NCBI GenBank assembly: GCA_003445715.1
Contig: DMCS01000088.1
Location: 1-19,181, forward strand
Length of the DNA stretch: 19,181 bases
Direction of reading: 5' to 3'
Source of the DNA: Candidatus Mesolinea sp.
GTDB taxonomy: Bacteria; Chloroflexota; Anaerolineae; Anaerolineales; Anaerolineaceae
Shown here: positions 12,490 through 19,181 of the stretch, piece after piece
Layout: every line of letters begins with the position of its first letter
How positions within the stretch are numbered: position 1 is the stretch's first letter
Notes under the pieces: generated by a model
The model's input: the letters and a program-made list of their open reading frames with translations, nothing else
Database searches by the model: none
Told to the model about the DNA's origin: nothing
Program-made: the position numbers and the translations under genes

Positions 12490-14650
12490 TGCCAGTGAAC
12501 GTTTTCGAACTTCGCTGCGGCTGGCGTGGCGCCAGATAACCCATCATTGGAGCTACCCGTTAGCGCATTTGATTGTGTTAGCTGTATTTTTTATCGCCTT
12601 GAGGACCGCAGAAGATATCAGCGCCAAGGCAATTCTAGAAACGATACCAGGAGATATCGGCATCGCTTTGGCAAGCCTGGCTGGTATATTGATTGCCGGA
12701 GCGAGCGCCTCCCGTAGTCCAGGTGCGAAATTCAGTGAGCTCGAGCAAAGCTTCCCTGGCGGCAGTGAAGTGATTCTGGGGCGCTCTTTGGCTTCTTTTC
12801 TGGCATCCATTTTGTTTCTGATCGAACCGCTCTTATTCGCGGCCTTAAATGGACCATGGGATTCCTTTCTATCTGGACTACCGATATACTTAGCCGAAGG
12901 GTGCTTAACAGTTGCCTTACCTGTCGCTTTAGTATGGCTTTTGGCGCACCGTTCTGGCTTGCCTACTTGGAGTTATCCACTATTGGGCATGGTATGGCTG
13001 GGCTTTTTCGGGTTAGGCTATTTGACCCCGTTTTATAGTAACCCCGCGTTTGGATTGCTTAATTTCATGCGTCATGGCAGCAGTTACTATTCAGAAATGT
13101 GGGGGCGGCTATTGTTGGATGAGACACCGCGCTGGGCTGACCTATTCTACGTTGGCTTAGGTGTAGCAGCTCTAGTTCTACTATGGTTGGTGCAGACGGC
13201 GAACCGTCTACATCGAGTGCCAGCAGCCGCGCCTTTGCTTCTGGCAGCCTCTCTTGTCCTTTCAGGCTTCAGCGCAGTGCAGTATTCTGGGATCACATCT
13301 GATTGGCTCACTAACCATACTCCCTGGGTGCAAACCATCGATCCAGCCACCCATGTGCCAAGGCAACACGTGGCCGAACCTTATCCATTTGGCGAACCCC
13401 CCGCGGTTGAGGTAGACGTCCGAAATTATGATTTAACGCTGGATTTTTCGAATGAAGCCCCAAAGTTTCATGCCACGCTGGAATTGGGAAACGATCAAGA
13501 TCGCGCGCTTCAAGAGTTTGTCTTGTTACTTAACGGCCGGTTAGCATTGACCGAATCCAGCTTGCCTTGTGAAAAGCAGGGGATATGGCTGCGTTGCAGC
13601 GCCCCAGAAGCATTTGCTCCAGATGGAACGTTGAGGCTTGAGCTGAGTTATGAAGGGACGATACATGAGGCGGGTATGATCCCCTCACGTGATTGGCAGT
13701 TGAAGGATTTTATTTTACCTAATGGATTACGCCTCTCGCCGCAGGCAGCTTGGTACCCCATCCCTTACTCTCCGAGTTTAGAAGATCAAGGTGTGCGTAA
13801 TGATATTTTTCTGCTGAGAAAACCAGCCCTGGTTACACTGGAGGTTATCCAATCTGCTTCTCATCCCTACCGGCTCGCCAGCAACCTGCCGCACGTTGAT
13901 GCAAACCGATTCGAATCGCAGGGCGCCACCTGGATCTTCCTGATTGGCTCACCTAACCTGGTGGAAGAACAGATGGGCGATATAAGGCTGGTAACCGCAC
14001 GCAATGATCTGGAAGCGGTCAGGGGAGCCGCCGAGCGCTACCGCGACATTTATGAAACCTACCGAACCATCTTCCCGGCAGTCAACACGCACACAGCGCT
14101 GGTAATGGCACTGGGGGAGGAGCTTGGGCTGCCTGAGGAAACCCACACCCCGCCTACATTAGAACAACCAGTGATTATTTCTAGTCGCTATGTTCTTTGG
14201 AGCATGGGAGCTTGGGATCAGTCCCTAAGCTCGAAGTATTATCTTGGCGATGCCGTTTTGGCTGAATTCTGGCTGCTGAACCGGGCTACACAGCTAGGAG
14301 ACGAGGCTTGGAGTTATCCTTCAATGCTCTGGCAAGTGAACAATTCCCCGGTCTGGTATGCAACTTCGAGCTTCCTATGGGAATACTATGAGTCCGGCGG
14401 GGATGCGCTCGACCTGGCCGAAAGAATCAATGTCCGCATCGCTGACCAGGCAGGAGGGCCTGGCGAAAGCCCATTTAGCCAGATCGTCAACGGCCTGCTG
14501 CAGGTTTACCAACAGGGCGGGCAGGCCGGGCTGGTACATGCGATTAACCAGCTCTCACTGATGTCCGAAGAGACCTATAATACGCTCTATGCAGAAAACC
14601 CGGAAGCTCTCAGGCAATGGATTGTGGAGGCTGGCGATGAAGCGCTCTAA
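12482..14650 (+). CDS. ABC permease fused to degenerate M1-peptidase-like extracytoplasmic domain
   Basis: The 722-residue protein has an N-terminal membrane part (about residues 25-270, seven hydrophobic segments) and a soluble C-terminal part (about 300-722). The soluble part begins VRNYDLTLDFS...KFHATLEL, like the first beta domain of M1 aminopeptidases, continues through WYPIPYSP at about 424-431, and has a helical region where the zinc site should be. The expected HExxH aligns with A594-E595-F-W-L598, so both zinc histidines are gone. Bacteroidota have larger ABC-permease/M1 fusions; this is a compact and apparently non-catalytic version. I start at ATG 12482 because GGAGG sits 6 bases upstream. 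The longer reading from 12455 would overlap the ATPase gene by 35 bases. It probably works with the ATPases as an exporter or sensor. Confidence 0.75.
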   Translation: MPNASERFRTSLRLAWRQITHHWSYPLAHLIVLAVFFIALRTAEDISAKAILETIPGDIGIALASLAGILIAGASASRSPGAKFSELEQSFPGGSEVILGRSLASFLASILFLIEPLLFAALNGPWDSFLSGLPIYLAEGCLTVALPVALVWLLAHRSGLPTWSYPLLGMVWLGFFGLGYLTPFYSNPAFGLLNFMRHGSSYYSEMWGRLLLDETPRWADLFYVGLGVAALVLLWLVQTANRLHRVPAAAPLLLAASLVLSGFSAVQYSGITSDWLTNHTPWVQTIDPATHVPRQHVAEPYPFGEPPAVEVDVRNYDLTLDFSNEAPKFHATLELGNDQDRALQEFVLLLNGRLALTESSLPCEKQGIWLRCSAPEAFAPDGTLRLELSYEGTIHEAGMIPSRDWQLKDFILPNGLRLSPQAAWYPIPYSPSLEDQGVRNDIFLLRKPALVTLEVIQSASHPYRLASNLPHVDANRFESQGATWIFLIGSPNLVEEQMGDIRLVTARNDLEAVRGAAERYRDIYETYRTIFPAVNTHTALVMALGEELGLPEETHTPPTLEQPVIISSRYVLWSMGAWDQSLSSKYYLGDAVLAEFWLLNRATQLGDEAWSYPSMLWQVNNSPVWYATSSFLWEYYESGGDALDLAERINVRIADQAGGPGESPFSQIVNGLLQVYQQGGQAGLVHAINQLSLMSEETYNTLYAENPEALRQWIVEAGDEAL

Positions 14651-15329
14651 AAGCTCGCTGTGGTATGAGCTTAAGTTAGCATTCTTCTATGGGGGCTGGC
14701 TGCCATTACTAATTCTGCCATTGGCGGTGTTGTGGATCTCGTTGATAACCACCCTCTTCACCGATATGCCAGCGGCTATCAGCAGAATGTTGGAATTGTT
14801 GTTGCCAGTGGTGGCCGCCTTGTCGGCTGCGCCGTTGATGAACATGGAAACTCAAGCTGGGTTTGCCGAACTGCGCGCCAGTTATGCCGAACCTTGGTGG
14901 AGGTTGCCGCTCAGCCGCAGTCTGATGGCTGCTCTATGGACGGTGATCGCCCTCGGCCTGGGAGCGTTTGCTTTTCTTGCCAGCGGAGGTAACTTAAGTC
15001 TCATTTCTGTGTTTCCTGCTCTTAGTCCGACGCTGTTCCTGATGGGGCTTTCTCTACTAGTGGGCAACCTGACCCAGAACTACTGGGCTGCCATGGGTGT
15101 GAGCATGGGGTTCTGGTTCATCAACATGGCTGCGCATGTTCCTCTGACAAATAATGTTGTTACCAGCAGCCTGTTCCTGTTCGCGTACAACTGGCCGCCG
15201 GATACGGTGGACTTTCTCGTCAATCGCATGCTCCTGGCGGGCACCGGGATTCTCTGTTTTGTTCTAAATAGCGGCTGGTACTGGTGGACGCTAAGACGTG
15301 GATTGCGACTGCATGGATCAACTGCCTGA
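14637..15329 (+). CDS. ABC-2-like membrane permease subunit
   Basis: The 230-residue protein has about six membrane segments (near 18-41, 52-68, 96-115, 123-143, 148-166 and 197-217). No named family is certain. The stretch FAELRASY...RSL at 76-96 matches the pattern FSELEQSF...RSL at 84-103 of the preceding permease, so the two look like distant paralogs, one without the peptidase-like domain. The ATG at 14637 has GGAGG 6 bases upstream; a longer in-frame reading from 14589 lacks this support. Start and end overlap both neighbours, implying translational coupling. Confidence 0.72.
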   Translation: MKRSKSSLWYELKLAFFYGGWLPLLILPLAVLWISLITTLFTDMPAAISRMLELLLPVVAALSAAPLMNMETQAGFAELRASYAEPWWRLPLSRSLMAALWTVIALGLGAFAFLASGGNLSLISVFPALSPTLFLMGLSLLVGNLTQNYWAAMGVSMGFWFINMAAHVPLTNNVVTSSLFLFAYNWPPDTVDFLVNRMLLAGTGILCFVLNSGWYWWTLRRGLRLHGSTA

Positions 15330-15882
15330 CGAAACCCTTTTTGCTAGGCTCATGAAAGGAGATGAAGAAGCTCTCGAGGTCATTCTTGCGCGCTATGCAC
15401 AACCCTTGTTTGGCTTCCTCTGGCGCCTGACTGGCGATGAAGCTTTAGCAGAAGACCTACTTCAGGAAGTGTTTATCCGGTTGGTCACCTACAACGGCAG
15501 GCTGCCGGCTCACTTCCGCGCCTGGTTGTATACTGTAACCCGCAATCTTGCCTATGACGCCCTCCGAGCACGCGGAAGACAGGATGCTCACCGTGCGAGC
15601 AGCATGGACGGCAATGTAGACGAATTTATGAATGTTGCGCAAAAATTGCCCGAATCGGTCGCGATTGGTAAGGAAAATGTTGAGCGGATCAAGCGGAGCT
15701 TGGAGCAGCTTCCAGATGAACAACGCGAAACTGTGCTGCTGCGTTTTTATCAGGAGCTGACTCTAGAAGAAATTGCCAAGGTGACGAAAGTTTCTCTGGG
15801 AACGGTCAAGAGCCGACTATATAGAGCTTTACGGCTTTTGCAGGGAATGCTCCTCAGGGAGGAGGTGAAAGATGAACGATAA
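15313..15882 (+). CDS. ECF-family RNA polymerase sigma factor
   Basis: The 189-residue protein has sigma region 2 at about 24-88, including YAQPLFGFLWRLTGDEALAEDLLQEVF. Region 4 lies at about 126-178, with the helix-turn-helix LTLEEIAKVTKVSLGTVKSRLYRAL. Region 3 is absent, as is typical of extracytoplasmic-function sigma factors. It would redirect RNA polymerase to its own regulon, often including its own operon. It lies in the middle of an ABC operon, overlapping the permease gene upstream by 17 bases and the membrane protein downstream by 11. A GTG at 15298 would add five residues; neither start has a strong ribosome binding site, and ATG 15313 fits usual family N-termini better. The partner protein encoded next is the obvious anti-sigma candidate. 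Confidence 0.9.
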   Translation: MDQLPDETLFARLMKGDEEALEVILARYAQPLFGFLWRLTGDEALAEDLLQEVFIRLVTYNGRLPAHFRAWLYTVTRNLAYDALRARGRQDAHRASSMDGNVDEFMNVAQKLPESVAIGKENVERIKRSLEQLPDEQRETVLLRFYQELTLEEIAKVTKVSLGTVKSRLYRALRLLQGMLLREEVKDER

Positions 15883-16720
15883 GATAGATATAGAATCTGA
15901 AGGCTCTTCAGAACTGGAAGGCTGGGAACAGGAAATGGCGAAAATCCTAAAAAAAAGCGAAGCACCCCAATTGCCGCCAGAAAAAATAGAAGCTTTGCTT
16001 GCCACCCTCAAGCCGATGGTAACGGCGCGGCGTGAAGAGCCAGACTTGAATCCACCTGAGCCAAACAGCCGCTGGCGGATAGGAGAATTTTTGCGCCTGG
16101 TTCGGGATCAAGCCAGCTTGTTTGAGCCGCCTTTCTGGATGGCGATGGGCTTTATTTTGTTATGCAATCTAGCTTTGCTGATGTCAGACAGATTGGGAGC
16201 GCTGATCTCTATGCTGATTCTGGTGTTGCCGCTGTTTGGCGGCATTGCTATGATATATAGCCTGCATGCAATACGCGGTGGGCTGTGGGAGATTGAGCAG
16301 GTCTCAGCTGCCGGAATCCATCGCATCTTCACAGCGCGATTGTTGCTGATGTTTGGCTTGCAACTTTTTCTCGCGCTGCCATTATTGCTATATTATGGCT
16401 CTCAATCTGGCGGCTGGGCGCTGGCTCGCATGGCGGTGGCCTGGCTAGCGCCAACGGTAGCCCTGAGCGGCATAACTCTCTTCCTGTTCTCTCGCTGGGG
16501 TGAATGGCCCAGCGTGGCCATTGCAGTGCTAGTCTGGGGATCGTTGATACTCTTCGGCGCAAAGCGCGCCAGTTTTATTGGGTTTGCGGAAATGATTCTA
16601 ACCCACATTGTATTCAATCCACTGCTGCCCCTATTGGGAGCGCTTGGACTGGCGATAGGGCTGATATTCGGCGCGCTGGGGATGCAAAAGCTTACTTCCA
16701 GGAGTTCCATTTGGAGCTGA
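15872..16720 (+). CDS. Membrane protein: cytosolic N-terminus plus permease-like domain (candidate anti-sigma)
   Basis: The 282-residue protein has a charged, soluble N-terminal region (about 1-87) with a helical stretch WEQEMAKILKKSEAPQLPPEKI near 18-39, followed by about six membrane helices. It directly follows and overlaps the ECF sigma gene, where anti-sigma factors are normally encoded. No zinc anti-sigma HxxxCxxC motif is present. The membrane part has GGLWEIEQVSAAGI...TARLLL (136-158), in register with the FSELE...RSL pattern of the two permeases upstream, so this may be a third ABC-2-like permease fused to a sigma-binding segment. A GAGGTGAAAG precedes the ATG. The anti-sigma role is inferred from position. 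Confidence 0.62.
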   Translation: MNDKIDIESEGSSELEGWEQEMAKILKKSEAPQLPPEKIEALLATLKPMVTARREEPDLNPPEPNSRWRIGEFLRLVRDQASLFEPPFWMAMGFILLCNLALLMSDRLGALISMLILVLPLFGGIAMIYSLHAIRGGLWEIEQVSAAGIHRIFTARLLLMFGLQLFLALPLLLYYGSQSGGWALARMAVAWLAPTVALSGITLFLFSRWGEWPSVAIAVLVWGSLILFGAKRASFIGFAEMILTHIVFNPLLPLLGALGLAIGLIFGALGMQKLTSRSSIWS

Positions 16721-17061
16721 TCCTTGACGGCGTTTCCAGGAGCTTTGGTGGCCAACCGATATTGAGGCAATTTTCGCTTGGGCTTCACGGTGGGGTAACT
16801 GGCATATTGGGTCCCAATGGTGCTGGCAAGACCACCCTAATGCGCATTCTGGCGGGTTTGCTGGCGCCAGACGAGGGCACACTCCAGGTCAACGGCCTGC
16901 AGGGAGAAGCAGCGCTAGCAGTTATTCGCAGAGAGATGGGTTATCTTCCGCAAAGCCTAGAATTGCCACGGCATCTCACACCGCGTGTGGTGTTGCGTTA
17001 TATCGCTGGTCTCAGGCGGATGCGCGTTTATGGACGATGCCATCATGAAATTGCTCACTGA
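16711..17061 (+). CDS. Second ABC ATPase, 5' half of a frameshifted gene
   Basis: The 116-residue reading frame carries the front of an ABC ATPase: GPNGAGKT Walker A at 34-41 and Q-loop Q81 in GYLPQ. The start is a TTG at 16711 with AGGAG 6 bases upstream, overlapping the previous gene's stop by 10 bases. Homology continues to YIAGLRRMR (97-105). The frame then runs out in a nonsense tail and stops at 17061, while the rest of the ATPase continues in the next frame from about 17030. It is a clear paralog of the ATPase at 11599. Confidence 0.78.
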   Translation: MELILDGVSRSFGGQPILRQFSLGLHGGVTGILGPNGAGKTTLMRILAGLLAPDEGTLQVNGLQGEAALAVIRREMGYLPQSLELPRHLTPRVVLRYIAGLRRMRVYGRCHHEIAH

Positions 17062-17578
17062 GGTTGGCCTTGAAATGATGGCTGACAAGCCGCTAGCGCA
17101 GCTTTCAGACGGACAGCGCCGACTGGTAGCAGTGGCGCAGGCATTTATGGGCTTGCCAAAGTTAATTTTGCTGGATGAGTTTAGCGCCGGCCTCGACGTG
17201 GAAGAGAAGGAAGCCGTTATTAGGTTGATCCATAAAGTTGAGTGTGGCTCATTAGTAGTTATCACATCGAATCTGCCTACAGAAGTGGAGAAAATTGCTC
17301 AAAGATTGATTGTCCTGCGGAATGGGGTAATCCAATTCACCGGAACTGCCGCAGAACTGCTGAGTCAGGCTCGGGGGATGGTGTGGGAAGTGCGTTTGCC
17401 AAGCAATGAAGCAAATTCTGTTATTGAGCGTTTTCGTGTGAGCCGTATAAGCCATGAGAATGAAAATGTTGTTTTGAGGATATTGGGGGATACGCCCGAT
17501 CTGGAAGGAGCGCAATCAGTTCCACCAACTCTGGAAGATGCTTATCTTTTTTTAATGGGGAATGCCATCAAACACTAA
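17030..17578 (+). CDS. Second ABC ATPase, 3' half of a frameshifted gene
   Basis: The 182-residue frame starting at ATG 17030 holds the rest of the ATPase: signature LSDGQ (25-29, usual LSGGQ), Walker B LILLDE (45-50) followed by FSAGLD instead of PTAGLD, and VVITSNLP, where the H-loop His is N81. The C-terminal accessory domain (MVWEVRLPSNEAN...LEDAYLFLM) matches that of the first ATPase. Joining to the 5' half needs skipping one base near 17019-17030. An AGGCGG about 10 bases before ATG 17030 could allow re-initiation, so a split two-chain ATPase is formally possible. The altered signature and lost H-loop His suggest weak or no hydrolysis even if full length. Confidence 0.75.
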   Translation: MDDAIMKLLTEVGLEMMADKPLAQLSDGQRRLVAVAQAFMGLPKLILLDEFSAGLDVEEKEAVIRLIHKVECGSLVVITSNLPTEVEKIAQRLIVLRNGVIQFTGTAAELLSQARGMVWEVRLPSNEANSVIERFRVSRISHENENVVLRILGDTPDLEGAQSVPPTLEDAYLFLMGNAIKH

Positions 17579-17712
17579 TCGACCTCCGCTAATAATGGGT
17601 TTGCACAAGTGTTCCTTACCTGCTGCAACATCAATTTCTTCCACTTCCTCTATAGACCTGTTTGCCTTGCGGCCTTGAGATTAGATTAAAATAGTTGGGG
17701 AGAGGCATGACC

Positions 17713-18888
17713 ATGAACACGATCATTGATTACCTTGATTGGCGGGGTGACCTTTCTTTCAATCAAGATCCGCCCAACGAAGTGGATAACCTGATTTTTT
17801 CGGTTTTATCTTACATAGATTTTAGCAGCATTGTCCCGGGATTGAACGAGCCGGGTTCGATCATTCTGCAAGAAGCTGCAGACCAAATTAAGCCAGCCAA
17901 GCACGAGGTTACGACAAACCTGACGCGCTCGTTTTTCGCTGCGCTGCCCTTGCTTTTAGAAAAATGCGCAAAAACCGAACGTTTTGCCAACTTGCAGCTC
18001 TCGCATTACATCGATCGTATCGAATTTGCCAAAGCTGAGCAGTTCTCGGCTGTCGTTTTCTCTTTAGATGAACAGCTGCACTTTATTGCCTTTAGCGGCA
18101 CGGATGATACCTTGGCAGGTTGGAAGGAAGACCTCGAAATGAGCTTCCGAGAAGCGGTGCCAGCTCAGAGGGATGCCACGCGCTATGCTCAAGCAGTAAT
18201 GGCAGACCTTAGCGGGGACTTCTACCTCGGCGGGCATTCTAAAGGCGGTAATTTGGCGGTTTACGCAGCTGCGCACCTAACGCCGGAAGAACAGCAACGT
18301 ATTATTGCCGTTTACAACAATGATGGACCGGGCTTTCTCGCCAACATTATTGAAAAAGAAGGCTACCAGCGCATTATTCACAAAGTGACCACTTTTATCC
18401 CCCAATCTTCTGTGGCAGGCATATTGCTGGAGCATGAAGAAAAATTTCAGATTATCAGGAGCACCGAGACTGGCTTAATGCAACATAACGCCTTCTCTTG
18501 GGAGGTGCTGGGCAAGCATTTTGTTTATGAACAAGAGCTTTCTAAAAGCAGCTTGGTGCTCAGTCAGGCTATCCGTGCTTGGTTGAATGATATCTCTTTA
18601 GAGGAAAGATCCCAGTTTGTGGAGGCTTTGTTCAAGGTGATCGACGCGACAGGTGCCAAGACCTTGAGCGATCTCTCGGAGGATAAACTTGCTGCGGCTC
18701 GCGCGATGATCACTACCCTTACCCAATTGGAAGAGGAGACCCAGACTATCCTAAAAAAAGTGGTGGAAAGCTTCTTTGCTGAAGGCCAGAAAATATTACG
18801 TTCTTCATTAGGAGAGGGCGTGGAAAGCCTGGTGCAAAAAACCATCCTCCGAAAGAAAGCTGACGGTCCTAATACCATAAAGAGCTGA
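17713..18888 (+). CDS. DUF2974/Mbeg1-like alpha/beta hydrolase
   Basis: The 391-residue cytosolic protein starts with the typical family opening NTIIDYLDWRGDLSF...NEVDNLIFSVLSYIDF. It has a lipase-class-3-like core: FIAFSGTDDTLAGWKEDLEMSF (124-145) and the nucleophile elbow G174-H-S176-K-G178. S176 is the predicted nucleophile. The C-terminal 100 residues are helical and charged. Family members are widespread in gut and environmental bacteria, and the substrate is unknown. I start at ATG 17713, 7 bases after GAGAGG; ATG 17707 and TTG 17695 are in frame and possible. It follows the ABC operon by 134 bases that contain no clear gene, and it may have its own weak promoter there. Confidence 0.82.
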   Translation: MNTIIDYLDWRGDLSFNQDPPNEVDNLIFSVLSYIDFSSIVPGLNEPGSIILQEAADQIKPAKHEVTTNLTRSFFAALPLLLEKCAKTERFANLQLSHYIDRIEFAKAEQFSAVVFSLDEQLHFIAFSGTDDTLAGWKEDLEMSFREAVPAQRDATRYAQAVMADLSGDFYLGGHSKGGNLAVYAAAHLTPEEQQRIIAVYNNDGPGFLANIIEKEGYQRIIHKVTTFIPQSSVAGILLEHEEKFQIIRSTETGLMQHNAFSWEVLGKHFVYEQELSKSSLVLSQAIRAWLNDISLEERSQFVEALFKVIDATGAKTLSDLSEDKLAAARAMITTLTQLEEETQTILKKVVESFFAEGQKILRSSLGEGVESLVQKTILRKKADGPNTIKS

Positions 18889-19181
18889 GGGTGTTGAAAA
18901 ACATTGGTTAATCGATTACATCCAAATTTTTCAAAGTTAAGAATTTCAATCTGCCCTCACCCTGCCCTCTCCCAGCTCCGAATCACATTAGTTTTTCAGC
19001 GTCAATCTGCTGGGAGAGGGAGGTTTCTTTTGCAGACGGTAGGCGGCGGCCGCGCCTTGGACACATCTTTTTACCCAACACAATTCCGGGGAAAAATTCC
19101 CCTTTAAAAGCAAAGTAGGGGGGGGGAGAAAAAGGTGGGGGGGAGGTAAAAATTTGATAAAATTACAATATTAAAATATAT
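18889..19181. other. Gene-free 3' end with hairpins and low-complexity G-rich sequence
   Basis: No credible gene is seen. The stretch holds a long inverted repeat (18965-19020), a short hairpin GGGGAA-AAA-TTCCCC (19088-19102), and from about 19118 runs of nine and seven G residues in AT-rich sequence, which look like low-quality contig-end data. The frame at 18904-19107 runs through the inverted repeat and shows no protein-like features. Confidence 0.6.
18965..19020. repeat. 12-bp perfect inverted repeat, REP-like extragenic element
   Basis: CCCTCTCCCAGC (18965-18976) and GCTGGGAGAGGG (19009-19020) are exact reverse complements around a 32-base loop. It is preceded by CTGCCCTCACCCTG and followed by a T-rich stretch (TTTCTTTT). 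Stem and pyrimidine-rich flank resemble dispersed extragenic palindromes. It could also weaken transcription after the hydrolase gene. Confidence 0.6.

Noticed and set aside
16402..16788. Minus-strand 128-codon frame
   Set aside because: It is antisense to the membrane protein and ATPase genes, with no start signals or family features.
19088..19102. GGGGAA-AAA-TTCCCC hairpin as a terminator
   Set aside because: The loop is only three bases, the T-run after it is three bases, and it sits 200 bases past the last gene in doubtful sequence.
18904..19107. Plus-strand 67-codon frame near the end
   Set aside because: It runs through the inverted repeat and a hairpin and has no protein-like composition or start signal.
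1..19181. CRISPR arrays, tRNA genes, insertion sequences, prophage genes
   Set aside because: No regularly spaced repeats, no cloverleaf with a T-loop GGTTCGAATCC-type core in a gene-free gap, and no transposase, integrase or phage protein motifs were seen.

Overview
This window looks like chromosomal DNA of an Anaerolineae-type member of the Chloroflexota. This is an inference. It rests on mid-range base composition, heavy use of ABC systems, an LpxL-like acyltransferase paired with a CDP-alcohol phosphatidyltransferase, and secreted-protein architecture such as a C-terminal tail ending YLPLINK. No rRNA, tRNA, transposase, phage gene or CRISPR array was seen. One RNA gene is clear: a small bacterial SRP RNA (ffs) at about 7990-8102, with its own promoter and terminator.

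Layout. (1) 58-3071, plus strand: a Fur/Zur-type regulator followed by a zinc-type ABC importer (lipoprotein, ATPase, permease). It is tightly packed behind one good sigma-70 promoter, so it is probably a self-regulated metal uptake operon. (2) 3115-4893, plus: a lysophospholipid acyltransferase and a CDP-alcohol phosphatidyltransferase, probably for membrane phospholipid or glycolipid synthesis, closed by a clear terminator. (3) 4906-7842, minus: a ROK-family protein that has lost its catalytic Asp, a short membrane ORF that looks truncated, and a secreted M14 carboxypeptidase-like protein that has lost most active-site residues. (4) 7955-9017, plus: SRP RNA, then a methyltransferase with a zinc-ribbon tail. 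(5) 9020-11417, minus: an ArsR-type regulator and an MFS transporter, translationally linked. (6) 11599-17578, plus: a coupled operon of ABC ATPase, ABC permease fused to a degenerate M1-peptidase-like domain, a second permease, an ECF sigma factor, a membrane protein joining a cytosolic N-terminus to a third permease-like domain, and a second ABC ATPase that is frameshifted and has altered motifs. (7) 17713-18888, plus: a DUF2974/Mbeg1-like alpha/beta hydrolase. The last 290 bases hold an inverted repeat and then G-rich, AT-rich low-complexity sequence that looks like a poor contig end.

The most interesting region is the 6-kb operon at 11599-17578. It combines an ECF sigma factor with two paralogous ATPases, three permease domains that share a local motif, and a peptidase-like extracytoplasmic domain without its zinc ligands. 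A plausible reading is an envelope-stress or antimicrobial-peptide sensing and export system, roughly analogous to the Bacillus sigY-yxl operon; this is inference. A second theme is degenerate enzymes. The ROK protein, the M14 protein, the M1-like domain and the last ATPase all keep their fold-level signatures but lack key catalytic residues.
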